Source: Tetrahymena thermophila SB210 (taxonomy: Eukaryota; Ciliophora; Oligohymenophorea; Hymenostomatida; Tetrahymenidae). From it: a stretch of 64,000 nucleotides of DNA. The position numbers and the translations under genes are program-made. Below, piece by piece: positions 1-15,200 of the stretch (positions are counted from its first letter, which is position 1; each line of letters opens with the position of its first letter). The notes under the pieces were generated by a model that did not search any database, had not been told where the DNA came from, and worked only from the letters and a program-made list of their open reading frames with translations. The stretch lies in contig NW_002476280.1 of the NCBI RefSeq assembly GCF_000189635.1, forward strand, positions 62,001 to 126,000. The letters run 5' to 3'.

Positions 1-76
1 AATATTGTTTTTTGTATTGTAAAAATTTTTGAAATATAACTTTGAAGAGCCAATATAGATTTTATCTAAAGTTATC

Positions 77-2315
77 ATGGAAGCAGGACCATAAGAGTAT
101 TTATTTACTTATCTATGAAAAATCTTAATTTATTTTCTTAAAATTAGAATTCATCAACTACAGAATGCGATTGAAAGTGGCTAAGTGAGGACTCAGCTAG
201 AATTAAAAAATTTGTTATCAGCTATTAATAATGTGGTCATAGGAGTTCAGAAAAAAGTTTAATAAGATCTTGATGATAATAATAGCAACAGCAATGATGA
301 TTAATTATAGGAAATAATATTTAAAGATGCTCTTTAAACTTTTTAAACTGTTGAGCATAAACTAGGCATGGGAATGTGGTAAAAATTTAAATCAAATAAT
401 ACAAAATAATTTATTTCATAAAAAATACTTAAACAAGAACAAATGATGCTTTCTTTTATTATGTTAAATGTATCAACATTAACTTGTTAGTTTTTTGCAT
501 AAATTTTATTTGCATAATAAAATATCTGATTTCTAGGTCATTAAAATGAATTAGTAGAAAAGTTTTAATAAATCATATTTGCATTCAAAAGCAATTATTT
601 TGCAATAACTTAATTTTATTATTAATTTCTTATGAAATAAAAAAATAATCCTTTAACTATTTTAAAATGCTCTTTTTATCAATTTTGCTTAAAATGATGA
701 ATCTAAACAATTTTATTGAATATAGTTTAAATAATATTGGGAACATTTACATGAGAAAAGGAGACTACAAGACAGCTTTAAAATTATATAAATCTGCTTT
801 TTTGTTGTCTTAGGAATAGTACAAGGAAGAAATTAAATAAAATCAAGATGATTAGTAGCATAAAAATAACCATGAATTTTTGATAACTGATTCTACAAAA
901 AGAAATTTTATGAGGATTTATGCATGCAGACAATATTAGATTGGTTGCACATTATTAAAAGCTGCTATTTGTTCTATTAAAAAATATGACACTGTCATTG
1001 AAAATTAAATTAATTAAATTATTTATGAGGAAACTTCTGCAAATTAATTAATATTAAACGAAAGAATTGTCTCAGATGAAGATCACAATAGAACAGAAAA
1101 TAATAATTATTTAATAAAATCAGAAGCTAGTCAATAAATAAATGATGCAAATTTTTCTTAAAATAGGAATTTATTATAACCTTCTATCAAAAACCTAGAA
1201 GAAAAAGATAGAGAGTCTCCAATAGTTAAAAAGAGATTGAAAAACAAAAAATCAAATACAGAAATAAGTACATAAAAAATAGCAACATTTAAAAATTTGA
1301 ACGCAGTCAAGGAGCAGTCATAAGAAGAAATTTACCCTAAAAATGTTATTAAATCTGATAAAAGAAAAAAAACATTAATTAAAATAAATGAATAGCACTA
1401 AAACCCTCCAAATTAAAATCAGGAAAAAGATGAAATTTAATCAAATGAAATTGTTAAAAGAATATCTTAAGGAATGAAAAATAGCGGATATGAGAATGAG
1501 AACGTTTTTTCAGATCGTTATTATTAAAAGGTGTAACATAAATTAAATAACTCTCAAGAAAATTAAGGAAATCCTGTTTTAATGAATTAAGGAGTCATCT
1601 TTGATGATAAAAATAGTTACTTAATGTAGGCATATGATTTATTTTTCGATGTTAAATCTATTTTTGATAAGCTAGGAGATTATTGTTCATAAAACTAATA
1701 CTATGAAGCATATGAATATTACAGTTTATCAATAATAAATCTTCTCAAATTAGCTCAGTGTTAGTTACTGCTTGGATGTAGAAATTTTGTAGTAAAAGAA
1801 CTACTTAATTAAGCAAAAGAACAAATTTAGCTCAAAGTTAAAAGATTTTAAAATTCGTATGCTAACACTATACCTCAAGATGTTCTTTTGTAAAAGTACT
1901 ATTTATTGAAAGCATAGCTCAGAATTACTGAAGAAAATTACCCTAAATGTCTTAAAAATTTATTATAAAGTATAAACTTTTGTTTTGATTTACGTTCAAG
2001 TCACGAAAGTCAAATTAACTAAACTTTGGAACGTTATCATTTTTATGATCCTTTGGAATCTCTTTAGTGTGTTGAGATATTATAAGCATTAATTAAAAGA
2101 GAAAAAATTAACTTATCAGCTTCATAAAGGTAATGTCTTGAGAAGGACTACTTTAACCTAAATGATTAGTGCAAAAAAATATGTAAATTAATTTCTTTAT
2201 CTAATTTTTTTTCATTTTTCCTTTTAATTATTCAGGTGAGCCTTATTTCTTCGAGGTATTTTTCAAAGAACCTTAGCAATAAAATGTATAGCCAATGGAA
2301 TTACCTTAATTATGA
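77..2315 (+). CDS. TPR-repeat protein, 595 residues, 4 exons
   Basis: Exons 77-96, 148-378, 726-2182 and 2236-2315 sum to 1788 bases and are open when TAA/TAG encode Gln; TGA at 2313 ends the frame. Splicing across the 347-base intron 379-725 joins GMGM to CLNNIGNIYMRKGDYKTA, a good tetratricopeptide helix pair near residues 80-113, which supports that long intron. Two more helix-rich, TPR-like stretches lie in the C-terminal half, separated from the first by a long Asn/Gln/Lys-rich hydrophilic segment. There is no signal peptide or membrane segment. TPR arrays are protein-binding scaffolds; the partner cannot be told. The gene converges on the spastin-like gene. The start is the only ATG that joins correctly to exon 2, but exon 1 codes for fewer than seven residues, so it is the least certain part. 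Confidence 0.8.
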
Positions 2316-3285
2316 TAGCTCATCTTTCTTTTGGAAAAAACAATAAATTAATTTTACAATAAATAAAAAGTTTAAAAAGATAAAAATAAATAATTTAAAT
2401 TTTGTTAAAAAATAGTAATTAAAAAAAAATTTATCTTCTCTATCTTACAAACAAAATTATTATTAATGGATTTAATATTTCTATAAGTGTGTTTAAATAA
2501 AAAATTTAAATATTTTAAAAGTAATATAATAAAAAATTATTAAACTTAAAAATTGCTAAATAATTGATGTGAACTGACTCAAATCTAAAATTATAGATAT
2601 ATTTTAAATAGTGATAATAATTATAGAAAACATCTACTTTTATTTTATTTATCTATATATTTAATTTTGAAAAACTTTGAAAATCTTTATCAATAAACTG
2701 ATTAAATATTATTTTCTTTTAGATAAGTTATCAATTTTTTTTGATAAAAAAACCCAAGAATTTGTTTGAAATATTCAACTATTTAGAATATAACAAATTA
2801 AAAATAATTTACTTAATAAACCAAAAAGTAAAAAGTATTTATTGTAAAAATTCTAAAAAAGAAAATAAAATTCAAAAAATAATATCATATTAGATAAGAA
2901 ATTAAGATACATTCAATACAATTTTTGATAAAAATTTTCTTCTTAAATTAAATTTGTTTACGGTATTTAATTAATTATTATCAATTCAAAATATTTATTT
3001 TTTATTTTTTAATGTTATCATACAACTTAAAAAAGCTTAAGAAATTGTAAAGTCATATTCATTAATTTAATTTAATTTTTTTATTTTATTTTATTTAACA
3101 TAATACAGACTCTATAAAATATAAACAAATAATTATTGTATAATATATCAAGCTTTTTAATAAAATATTTGGTAATCTTTAAAATTTAGAAATATTTTCA
3201 GTAAGCTCAGAGAAGGTACTTTTATAAAAATTCTATAAAATCAATTATTGAAACAAGTATATACATTGCTTAAAATAAATTAATT
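2316..3285. other. Convergent intergenic spacer
   Basis: About 970 bases of very AT-rich sequence lie between the 3' ends of the TPR gene and the spastin-like gene. Both transcripts must terminate here. I see no gene, RNA or repeat of note. Confidence 0.7.
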
Positions 3286-4921
<1,636 letters not shown>

Positions 4922-5944
4922 TTTAATTAATTTTTTATAAAAATTTTACTCCTATCAAACCTTAGATTTTTTTTTTGATATAAGCCTTAGATAAAGTAGA
5001 TATATAAATAAATGCAAGTACTTATTTCAATGAAAAACTATTTAACTTATTGATATGTTTTGTCTATTTTTCAGTTTAAATTTTAAAAAAAGAAAATAAT
5101 AACGCGCATAATAAAATACGATTTAAAATAATAATAGAATTAATTATCTAAGTATTAAAAGTTATGAAACAACCTGAAATTATTTATTTAAAAAAAGAAG
5201 ATATTTTCAGAGAATTGTAATCTAATTCCATCATAGCTTTTAGCATACGGGATAAATTTGTCATCAGTTGATATATTTACATTTATATTTACAAACATTA
5301 TATTATGAAAAAGAATTTATTATTTACTAATAAATAATTTACAGGATCAATTAAAGTACTACCTAAAAAATTTATAAAATTTATGGGTTTATTTTTTTTA
5401 AATTTTTTTAATATCTTTTCTAATTAGTGGTTTTTAAAAAAAGAAACACTTTTAATTGATTTTTAATTTTAAATAAAAATAATTTTCTTAGTTTTCTCAA
5501 ATATCAACAATAATTAAAAAAACACTTATTTAATTTAAATAATAAATAAGCTTAAAAATTTACTTATTAGATTTTATCTTTTTAATCTAAATCTAATTCT
5601 TATTATTACATATTTACTTTAATAAAAGATATAATGTATTATTAAATAGTTAATTATACTAGTTTGCATTTGATTTAGTGACATTTAAAGTTTAATCTAA
5701 TTTTAAACATATTTTAATAATGTTATTAAATTTCCATAATTATTTCAAACAATTTTATTTTTTGTTCAAATATTAATTAAAAAACTATTTTATCCTATTA
5801 AGTTTTATATTTATTTATCCAAATTATTAAACTAATAATTTTATTTAAAGAAATATAAAACTAATTTTAATTCATTACTTTACAACTTCTAATCTTAATT
5901 TTATACATTTATTTCAAAATTATTTTAATAATATCAAAAATAAG

Positions 5945-5958
5945 TATATATATATATA
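5945..5958. repeat. TA dinucleotide run
   Basis: Seven TA units inside the divergent intergenic region. It is a simple-sequence tract with no known role here. Confidence 0.7.
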
Positions 5959-6713
5959 GATATCAAATATGTTTGCCCTCATTTTCTAAATAATTTAAAA
6001 AAAAAGAAATATTTTAAAAAATGTGTATTTAATTAAATATGTTTTAAATCATATTTTTTTATTTATATATTATTTTAATTTCATCACTAAGAATATTTAG
6101 ACACAACAGGCAAAAATGCACACAAGAAAAAAATTTTGATTTTAAACTGTTTCATTCTACAATTAAATTAATTTGTCATAATACTTAATTTCTTCTTAAT
6201 TAATAATATTTTGTAAAAAATTGAGGTTTGTTTACTACTTTTAACAAACATAAATTTTAATTATAAATATTATTTTTCAAAAATTTTTTATTCATATTAA
6301 ACAAATTTTTATTATGATTTTTAGATAGATAGTCAAAAAAGAGAAGTCTCTATTAATATATTCAAATTAATATCTTGCAAAGTTTTCAGTATTTAATTAT
6401 TAAAATTATTATTTATGATAATTTTGATTAATAGTTGAAATTTATTTTTATAACAAATCAAATTAATCATAAAATAAACTATTTAATTGATTTAAATAAA
6501 AAATAATTTTTGAAATTCATAAAATTTTTATTTTCAATCCAAAAAATAATATAATTACCAAAAAAATTTTTAATTTTGGCTGATCAGGTCATTAAATTTA
6601 TGACATAATATTTTGTAAAAGAATTAAGTAAATGTTAGATAATTAATATTTATTTGGCAATTGAATTTATATAAACATGAATTTATTTTAAAATAAAGTC
6701 AAACAAGTAAAAG

Positions 6714-6732
6714 TTAATTAATTAATTAATTT
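6714..6732. repeat. TTAA tetranucleotide run
   Basis: A tandem TTAA tract ends 39 bases upstream of the aspartyl protease start codon, within its likely promoter or 5' leader. Confidence 0.7.
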
Positions 6733-6771
6733 TTTACTTTAATTAAACTTTTTTGTAAAAAATTATCAAAT

Positions 6772-7920
6772 ATGAAATCGATTATTCTGATTTTAAGCTT
6801 TTTGTGCTGCGTTTTTAGCAGCAAGTTAATTTCTTTAAAACTTAATGAAATAAAATTTGATGAAAAAACAGATAATTAATACTTTGCATCTAATATGCCA
6901 CTTTAGCATAGATTAAGGCATTAATAAAGCTTTGAATAAGATAATCTTACTGAAATTGACCTTACTGATAACTATAAGTCTTACTATTATGTAAATCTGT
7001 AAATAGGATCACCTCCATAAAATTTTAAATTATCTGTTGATACAGGTTCTTCTGATTTATGGGTATAAAGTATAGATTGTAAAGAAAGTAGTTGTGTGAA
7101 GCATTAAAGATTTAATTATACAGCATCTAATACATTTAAAAAGACAGATAGAAATTTCTCAATTCACTATTTAGGAGGAGATGTTAAAGGTAATGTTAGT
7201 TAGGATAAACTGACTTTTGGAGGTTTCACAATTAACGACTACTGTTTTGGAATGGCATATCAGTCTAGTACTCTATTTTAATAAGTTTCATTTGATGGTA
7301 TTTTAGGACTAGCATTTACATCTATTTCAAGTATAAAATCTCCAACAGTAATTGATATGCTATATCAGGAAGGAAAAATTAGTGAGAATTCATTTTCTAT
7401 TTACCTTTCTTCTAAATAAAATACAAATGAATCAGAATTGATATTAGGGGGATTTAATCCTATTTATGCTGAAACAGAATTTAAATTTTATCCTATTTAT
7501 AAAGATTATCAATATGTCCTGAAAGGGAACTATTTAAAATTCAATAATTTAAAAATTGATGTAAGCACAGTAATTATTGATAGTGGAACAAGCACAATTT
7601 CTGGTGATGAAAATATATTAGGACCAATCGCATAAGCATTTCCTTCTACAATAGACTGTTACAACATTACAGGGTTTCCATCTATTTTCATCAATTTTGA
7701 TGGAGATGATTATGAACTTTTACCCGAAGACTACATTTATTCTTACACATACAAAGGAGTGTTAAATTGCAGATTGGGCATTAAATATTTTTAACTTAAA
7801 AACCCAGGCTAAATTATCCTTGGTGATACTTTTATGAGAAAGTATTATACATACTTCGACAAAACAAATAACAGAATAGGATTTGCAAAGGCTGCTTAAA
7901 AATAAACAGTTTAAATTTGA
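6772..7920 (+). CDS. Secreted/lysosomal pepsin-family aspartyl protease
   Basis: A single exon of 382 residues, open with TAA/TAG as Gln and ended by TGA at 7918. The first ~17 residues (MKSIILILSFLCCVFSS) are a clear signal peptide. Two catalytic motifs are intact: VDTGSSDLW with Asp90 and IDSGTST with Asp270, at normal spacing for a bilobed A1 protease. A Tyr in the flap position (HYLGGDVKG) and the C-terminal GDTFMRKYYTYFDKTNNRIGFAKA block match cathepsin D/pepsin enzymes. About 70 residues lie between the signal and the first catalytic motif, enough for a short propeptide. It should cleave proteins at acid pH in phagosomes or lysosomes, or outside the cell. Length is normal and nothing appears broken. 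Confidence 0.95.
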
Positions 7921-9264
7921 GAACTTAAATAAAAAATTATTTTATATAAAAATATATTTAAAATTAAATTTATAATAAATAATTAAATAAAAAAATTTAT
8001 AAATTACTAAAAATTTTTATGGGTAAAATCAGGAATATTTTATACAAAGAAAATTTAAAAATTTTTAGAGTAAATAAGATTATTTTAATAATAAAGAGTT
8101 TTTATAATTAGTTACTAAATTATATATTTCATTTTTAATTTAGTTAAATGAATAAAATAAAGTAGTTTTAACTGAAAAAATGTATTATTGATAAAAATTT
8201 AATTTGTTTGAAATTAAAATACTAATTTAAAAATAAAGAAATAATTATAAAACTTAATTTTTTGCCTTATAAATAAAATAAATTTAATACAAAATCATAT
8301 TTTAGATTTCAAATTAGTTATTTTTTAAATATTTTAAATTAGAAATGGAGCATTTTCTTTTGATAATTGATGAATCTTATTTTATTTTAGAGAATTTCTT
8401 TAATTTTCTCAATTAAATCAATCTAATTATAACATTAAATAGCAATCTCACAAATAAAATTTTATGAAGCAATTTTGTTTACTATTTATTTTAATATTTT
8501 TTATTGAAAATTTATTTTTTCAATAATATTTAATTTAAATCATCATACTATATTTAAATAAATTTAGATGCATTTTTAAATACAAAAGAATTAGGAATAT
8601 TAACTAATTAATGTAAATGTATGGTTTTTGGTTTTTAATAAATAATTACTTGTTTAATAAGAAAAATTATTTTAATACTTGAAAAATAGAATTTGCATTA
8701 TATAATAAAATAAATTTACAAATTTATTTAAATATCACTTAATATTATTTTTAAATAGATGTATGAAATTTTAGATTTACTTTGAGTAGATATTATATTA
8801 ATGAAAAATATCAATAAATTAAGTTATTATTATGGTATTCTTTTAAAACTATTAATTATTGTTTCTATTAGTTAGCTAGTAAATATTAATCAATATTTAT
8901 TATGAAAATGAAATGATCTTGTAGGTTGATTAATTGATTTAGTTGTATTTTATAGTTTATCAAAGAGTGCAATTAAATAAAAAAAAACGAAAAGGAGAAG
9001 AATAGCATTAATTAATTAATATCAATTATATTTGCAACAAATAATTAAATCTATAAAAATTTATTTATTATATAGTCCTATTTAAATAGTTAAAACCTAG
9101 CAAATTCAAAGTTGGAAAATTCCTCTGAATTTTAGAATAAAGTAACTTATTTAGTTAGGAAAAGGTCTTCAATTTATTGTTTCTATTTCGCTATAAATAT
9201 TTTAGTTTAGATAGACAAGCCATTTTACAAACAGATTAATCAAATTAAAAAGTTTTGATTTTAG
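7921..9264. other. Intergenic spacer before the dynein gene
   Basis: 1344 AT-rich bases lie between the protease stop and the dynein start. They should hold the protease terminator and the dynein promoter. I see no other gene. Confidence 0.6.
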
Positions 9265-12200
9265 ATGCAAAATAATAGCATCATTTCTACAGTGCCTAAG
9301 CAAAGAGGTGTTTACTCAGAGGTCATTAATCCAGATAACTCTATATTTTTTGGGGTAATATTTATTCTTTATCACATATGCTTTTTTTAAAGGATTATCT
9401 CATAAATTATTTGCCTCCTACTTCCATAAATTTGATTGTATTATCTCTTTTTTAAAATAATATCCAGTAAATAATGTTTATGATCCTTTTAAAGAAGGAA
9501 AATCCAATTAATATTATTGATAATAAGAGAACTCTAAAGCTATATTTTTTAAAAATTAAAATAAAAAAAAGCCCAATTCTCAAAATGGACCTGATTAGAG
9601 TATGTCAATTATGCTAACTTAAAAGTAAAGGCTCCCTAAAGCCTTTACACTCTCAAGAAAAAATAATTTATCTGAAAAGGGTTTTAAATTAATGCCTCAT
9701 ACCACTAAAAGCCAAACTTAATTTAGTTTAAATGCCCAGTTACAATAACAGTAATAAAGTATTTTGCAGGGAGCTGATTTTACTGCAGGAAATCTCTCTA
9801 CAACCAACATACTTAGAAGATAACGCTTGAACTAAAGTATTGTGACAAAGAGTATGTAAGCTATGAATATATTTGATAAGAAAAAAATTGAAGATGATAA
9901 GACAATTGACCCAAAGGTTATGGAGCCTTTTGATCCTATTCCAGGAAGAGTACCCAGAAAAGTAGCGATAGACAGAAAGAAAAAGGAATATGCTTCCTTT
10001 GACATAGAATAGCTTCTTTAAATTGAAGTAGATTTCTTATTTATTTAAAAAAACAGGACTTTTAGATAGATAGATCTTAATTATTTATAAATAAGCAATA
10101 CTTTCTTACGCAAATAAATCAATTATTCTATCTATATATTTATATAACGTTTTTTCTAGCATAACTATTTTTTTAAATCTAATGTGTCAAAATTAAGACA
10201 AATATTTATATTTATTTATTTAAAGGGTATAGATTTCAACAAGCAAGGAGATTAAGCAGAATGGCTTCCATTAGATTTATTTGATGATAATACTTTTGAC
10301 GATTACCAAGGAAAAGAATGGGTTGAAAGGTTGCAAGATGAAGATGGAAATAATAGAATCATGATTGGTAAAGGTCTTAAATATGACTCAGAATAACAAA
10401 AGTTTTTATGGCTTCCTATACAAATAGAGTCGTATGACCAAGCAAGTTAAAAATTTTAAGGATTTTGGAGAGAAAACAATGAATAAGTATCTCTTCATAG
10501 AATTTACTTTTGCTTAGATGCAGAAGATCCTCGTAAATACGCAAAAAGAGTAGCTCATGCATTTAAGCAAAGGATTTATGCAGATTCAATTATAAGGTAA
10601 ATTATATAGAAAATATATATTTAGCTTTTATCAGTACTTAAATAGCGGATTATTATTGAGCAAAGCAAAAGTTATTCAGCTTAAGCAAATGAAAAAATTT
10701 TTTGATATTTGCTAAAAAAAGATTCAAGAAGTCTTAAAAGAATTATTTTAAATATTAAAATCTTAAATTTAATTTTGAAAATAATATATTTTTGTTTTAG
10801 AAAATAAAAATGAGATGATTTTATTCAAAAAATTTAATAATCATAACAATTTTTATGTAACTAAAAAAATAGATACAATTTTATTATTGATAATATGCCA
10901 CTACAAGATTTGAGTGAGTTAGACACTGAATAAAAAAAGAGATTGGAAGCTTTAGCTAAAACAAAATAATTAGAAAACCTTGAAACTACAGCGTTAATAA
11001 TAGAAGTCAATAACGACTATGCGAGAACTATGAATAAGATTATTTTTGATAAATTTATGGATGAAAATAAAGATTAATAGTAAGAGGTTCCTCTTTTTCC
11101 TAATAATTTACAATTACCTCCTGAAGTTGAGGAAAAGGAGGTTTCATATTATGGTATGGTTCCTTTAGAGAGACATTTTGGTGCCAAAACTATGTATATT
11201 AATAACTTTGGTGAAATAAACTATGAAGATCCTAAAGATTTTACAGAGATTTTCAAAGATTTCTGCTTTGCTTCATTATTTATAAAAGAAGAAGTACTTA
11301 CTTTTATTTTTGCAAATATTATTAGATTCAATTTTAACAAAATTTAAAAATATTTAGGTTATCTAAGCCTTATAGGAAATCAGAGTAGAATGCAATAAAG
11401 TTTTAGAAATGGAAATATTTAATACTGATTTAAACTCTTGTATGGTTTTAGAAGAGTTCAAGCATATCTAAGAATCTGCAACAAGCTAAATTCTCTATCA
11501 CTTAAAAGGATCTTGGATTTCTGAACTCACTAAGATCATTAAAAATAACTTCTAAGGTGTAGGAAAAGGATGGTTTAACATGAAAGAAACAAACAAGATC
11601 ACTTATGATTTTGGTAAGCTTAAAAGATTCTTAACTGTAGTTCGTTTGCAAATGTAAGACACAATTCTAACATTAGTTAAGAGATGTTATATTGGCTTAT
11701 ATGATTATTTGCTCGCCTTTGTCCCTCTTGAAGTTTAAATAGAAAATCCAAATAAAGTAAAAAATGTTTACAGAGAATCTGATGAGCTGAAAAATCAGAC
11801 ATAGTAAAATGGGGGAAGAGAAGATCCTATGAATGCACTCTTTTTAATCGATTTAGTTAAAACTCAGAATGATTAAGAATTTGTATACTCTACTAATCCA
11901 ATGAACTTCATCAACATGATCATCCAAACTTTTGAGAAAGGGTTGGAAGAAATATCTAAAATTCCTGATTTAGAACCAAAAATTGTATAAGAGTTACACA
12001 AATCTATGAAAGCAGAGACTTACATAAGAACCCCTATGAAGCCTAGAGAAAGACCTATTACTCCGGATATGTCAGCTAGACCACGTAAGTTCCCAGATGA
12101 AAACAAATGGATTTGGGATTTACTTGAAAATCTCAAATTATAGCTAATTGAAGGTATTAAGCCATTAGATGAATATCTTGAATCTTTTAACTAATTTAAG

Positions 12201-15200
12201 GATGTTCTAAGAATGGATCCTGATGAAGTAATTAGAGCGATTGAAGCTGATGAAAATAACGCTTATGATGTTGATAAGATAGTTGAAGAAATTTCAAATA
12301 TCAAGAAAAAAGAAGAGGATTTAAGAAGCAAAATTCCTTTAGAAATGCATGTTTCTTTCTTTTAAATATAAACTAATGAAATTTTAGGTTATTTGTGTGA
12401 GAAATATTATTAATTGTAAAAGAATTTTATTGAAATGATTGCAAAGAAAGCTAGAATGTAAACTCAAGCAATCACTAATACTTTTATACAAATTTAAAAA
12501 CGTATCAAAGAAATCCCATAGAATATAGAAGAGTTGACTGAGCTGAAAGAATATATGTTAAATGTACCTATGGAGTTAGAAAAGGTAAAAGTTGAAATGA
12601 ACAAGTGTTTTGAAATTTACAGCACCTTAGATGGCTTTGGATACAGGTTTTCTAAACTTGATTTAGATCAAAAGTGGACTATTTTTGGATCTCCTAAAGA
12701 CACCTTAGAACTTATTACAAAAAAGTAAATAAAATGAAATATTAAGCTATTTTTAATTTTTCATTATTATATTAATAAAAAAGGACTAAAGATTTGGAAA
12801 AAGATAAGGTTAAATTCTTAGATGAGATGAAGCTGCAATAGAATGATTTTAAAGACCAAGTAGATAACTTAGAAAGAACTATCTTGAATTTCAATTAGTA
12901 TAGCGATATAAATTAGCATGAAGAAGTTGCACAAACTGCTTTGAACATTATAAAGTAGATAAAGGAATTCCAAGAAGACTCCAGAAAGTTTAATAGCAGA
13001 GAAGGCTTGTTTGAAATGGAGTCTACAAATTATGAACAAATTTAAAATATGGAAAAGGAATTCTTGCCATATCAAAATATGTGGATAACAGGCAATTAGT
13101 GGTATAAAAACCAGGTTCAATGGTTACATGGTGAATGGGATACTTTGGATGCAATACAAGCTGAAAAATTTGTTGATGAAAGCATCTAGCTTCTTAATAA
13201 AGCTATCCGTAGTTTTAAAGATAGAAAAATAGATAATATTTGTTCAATTGCATAAAAAATCAAAGTAATAAATATCTTTTAATTTAAAATATCTAATACG
13301 AATTTAAATAGGCTGAAATAGAAGAGTTCAAGCCCAAAGTTCCTCTTATGGTAGGACTACGCTAAAAAGGTATGAAAGAAAGACATTGGCAAGATATATC
13401 AGCTAAAATTGGTTTCGAAGTAAAACCTACACCAGATTTTACATTTACAAAAGCTCTTGACTTAGGTTTAATGAAAATAGTTGATCATTGTGTTGATGTA
13501 GGAGAAAGAGCAGCAAAAGTAATTTATTTTTAAAACTATTTATTTTGAGATATAATTTTAATTGTTTTAACTAACTAAAGGAATTCTAAATAGAAAATAT
13601 GCTTTTTGACATGAAGAATATATGGGAAAATGTTAACTTCTAATTCAAAGAATATAAATAGAGTTATATTGTCAAAGGCTATGACGAAATTCAAATCATA
13701 TTAGATGATCATATTGTCAATTCATAAAATTTACAATTTTCACCTTTCAAGAAACCATTTGAACAAGAGATCATTGAGTGGAATGAGTAGCTTAAGATTA
13801 TGTCTGATGTTCTTGAAGAATGGGCAAAGTGTTAAGGATAATGGATGTAATCAAAGTTTTCATATAAAAATTTTTATTTATTATATAAACAATTAAATAA
13901 GGTATCTTTAGCCTATTTTTGATTCTCCTGATATTGCAAAGCAATTGCCAGCAGAAACCAAAAAATTCAAAACTGTTGATAGCACTTGGAAACACACTAT
14001 GAACCAAGCTAAGATGATAGTAAATGTAAGAAGAGTATGTATAGGTGAAGGTCTATTAGAAAGACTGTAAGAAGCAAATAAAAATCTTGAAATCATTTAA
14101 AAAGAATTAAATAATTATTTGGAGAAAAAAAGAGAAATATTTGCACGTTTCTACTTCTTGTCGAATGATGATTTGCTTGAAATTCTTTCTCAAACAAAAG
14201 AACCAACAGCTGTCTAACCTCATTTAAAAAAAGTATTCGAAAATATCAATGAGATAGAATTTGATGAAAACAAAAGAATTAAAGCTATGATGTCTGCAGA
14301 AAAAGAAAAAGTAGATTTCATTGAATTAGTTGATCCAAAAAATAAAAATGTTGAGAATTGGATGAATGAGCTAGAAAACATGATGTGCAAGTCTGTTAGA
14401 GCAGCACTTAATAATTCAGTTTTAGACTATCCTACAAAGAAAAGAACTGAATGGGTAATTAGTCATCCAGGTAAATAATTGTTTATGCTAAATTAAAAAT
14501 TTATATTTAAAATTTATGCCTTTATTGACTTAATATTTTTAATGATATTTAGGTTAATGTGTTCTTAATGGCTCTTAATTGGTTTGGACAAATTCGGTTG
14601 AGGTTGCATACAAAGATGGCGTAAAAGGAGTCAAATTATATTGGGACAAGCTAGATATCTACTTAAAAGATTTAGTAGAGTTAGTCAGATAAAAATTAAC
14701 AAAATAATAGATGGTAACCATAAATGCACTGATTGTGCTTGATGTCCATGCTAAGGATGTTGTCGAAAATTTATGGAGAACTAATGTTAATGATATTGCA
14801 GCTTTTGAATGGATTTCTCAACTGAGATATTATTGGGAGAATGATGATTGCTTTGTTAAATGCATTTAAACTTCATTCCCTTATGGTTATGAATACTTAG
14901 GAAATACACTTAGATTAGTTATAACTCCTCTTACTGATAAGTGTTATATGACATTAATGGGTGCTTTAAAACTAAATTTAGGTGGTGCTCCTGCTGGACC
15001 AGCAGGAACAGGTAAAACTGAATCAGTAAAAGATCTTGCTAAAGCCTTAGCAAAGTAATGTGTTGTTTTTAATTGTTCTGATAGTATGGACTACATTATG
15101 GTTGGCAAATTCTTTAAAGGTCTTGCTAGTGCAGGTGCTTGGTGTTGTTTTGATGAGTTTAATAGAATTAATATTGAAGTACTCTCTGTTATCGCTTAAC

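Larger units (their letters stand above)
4922..6771. promoter_or_regulatory. Divergent intergenic region
   Basis: 1850 bases of roughly 85-90% A+T separate the divergent spastin-like and aspartyl protease starts, so both promoters should lie here. A TA run sits at 5945-5958 and a TTAA run at 6714-6732, about 40 bases before the protease ATG. No promoter motif is clear enough to name. Confidence 0.5.

Noticed and set aside
10597-10872. Possible extra dynein exon between 10646 and 10760
   Set aside because: Joining 10596 directly to 10873 restores dynein sequence ([13 protein letters not shown]) in frame; the intervening open stretch adds nothing conserved.
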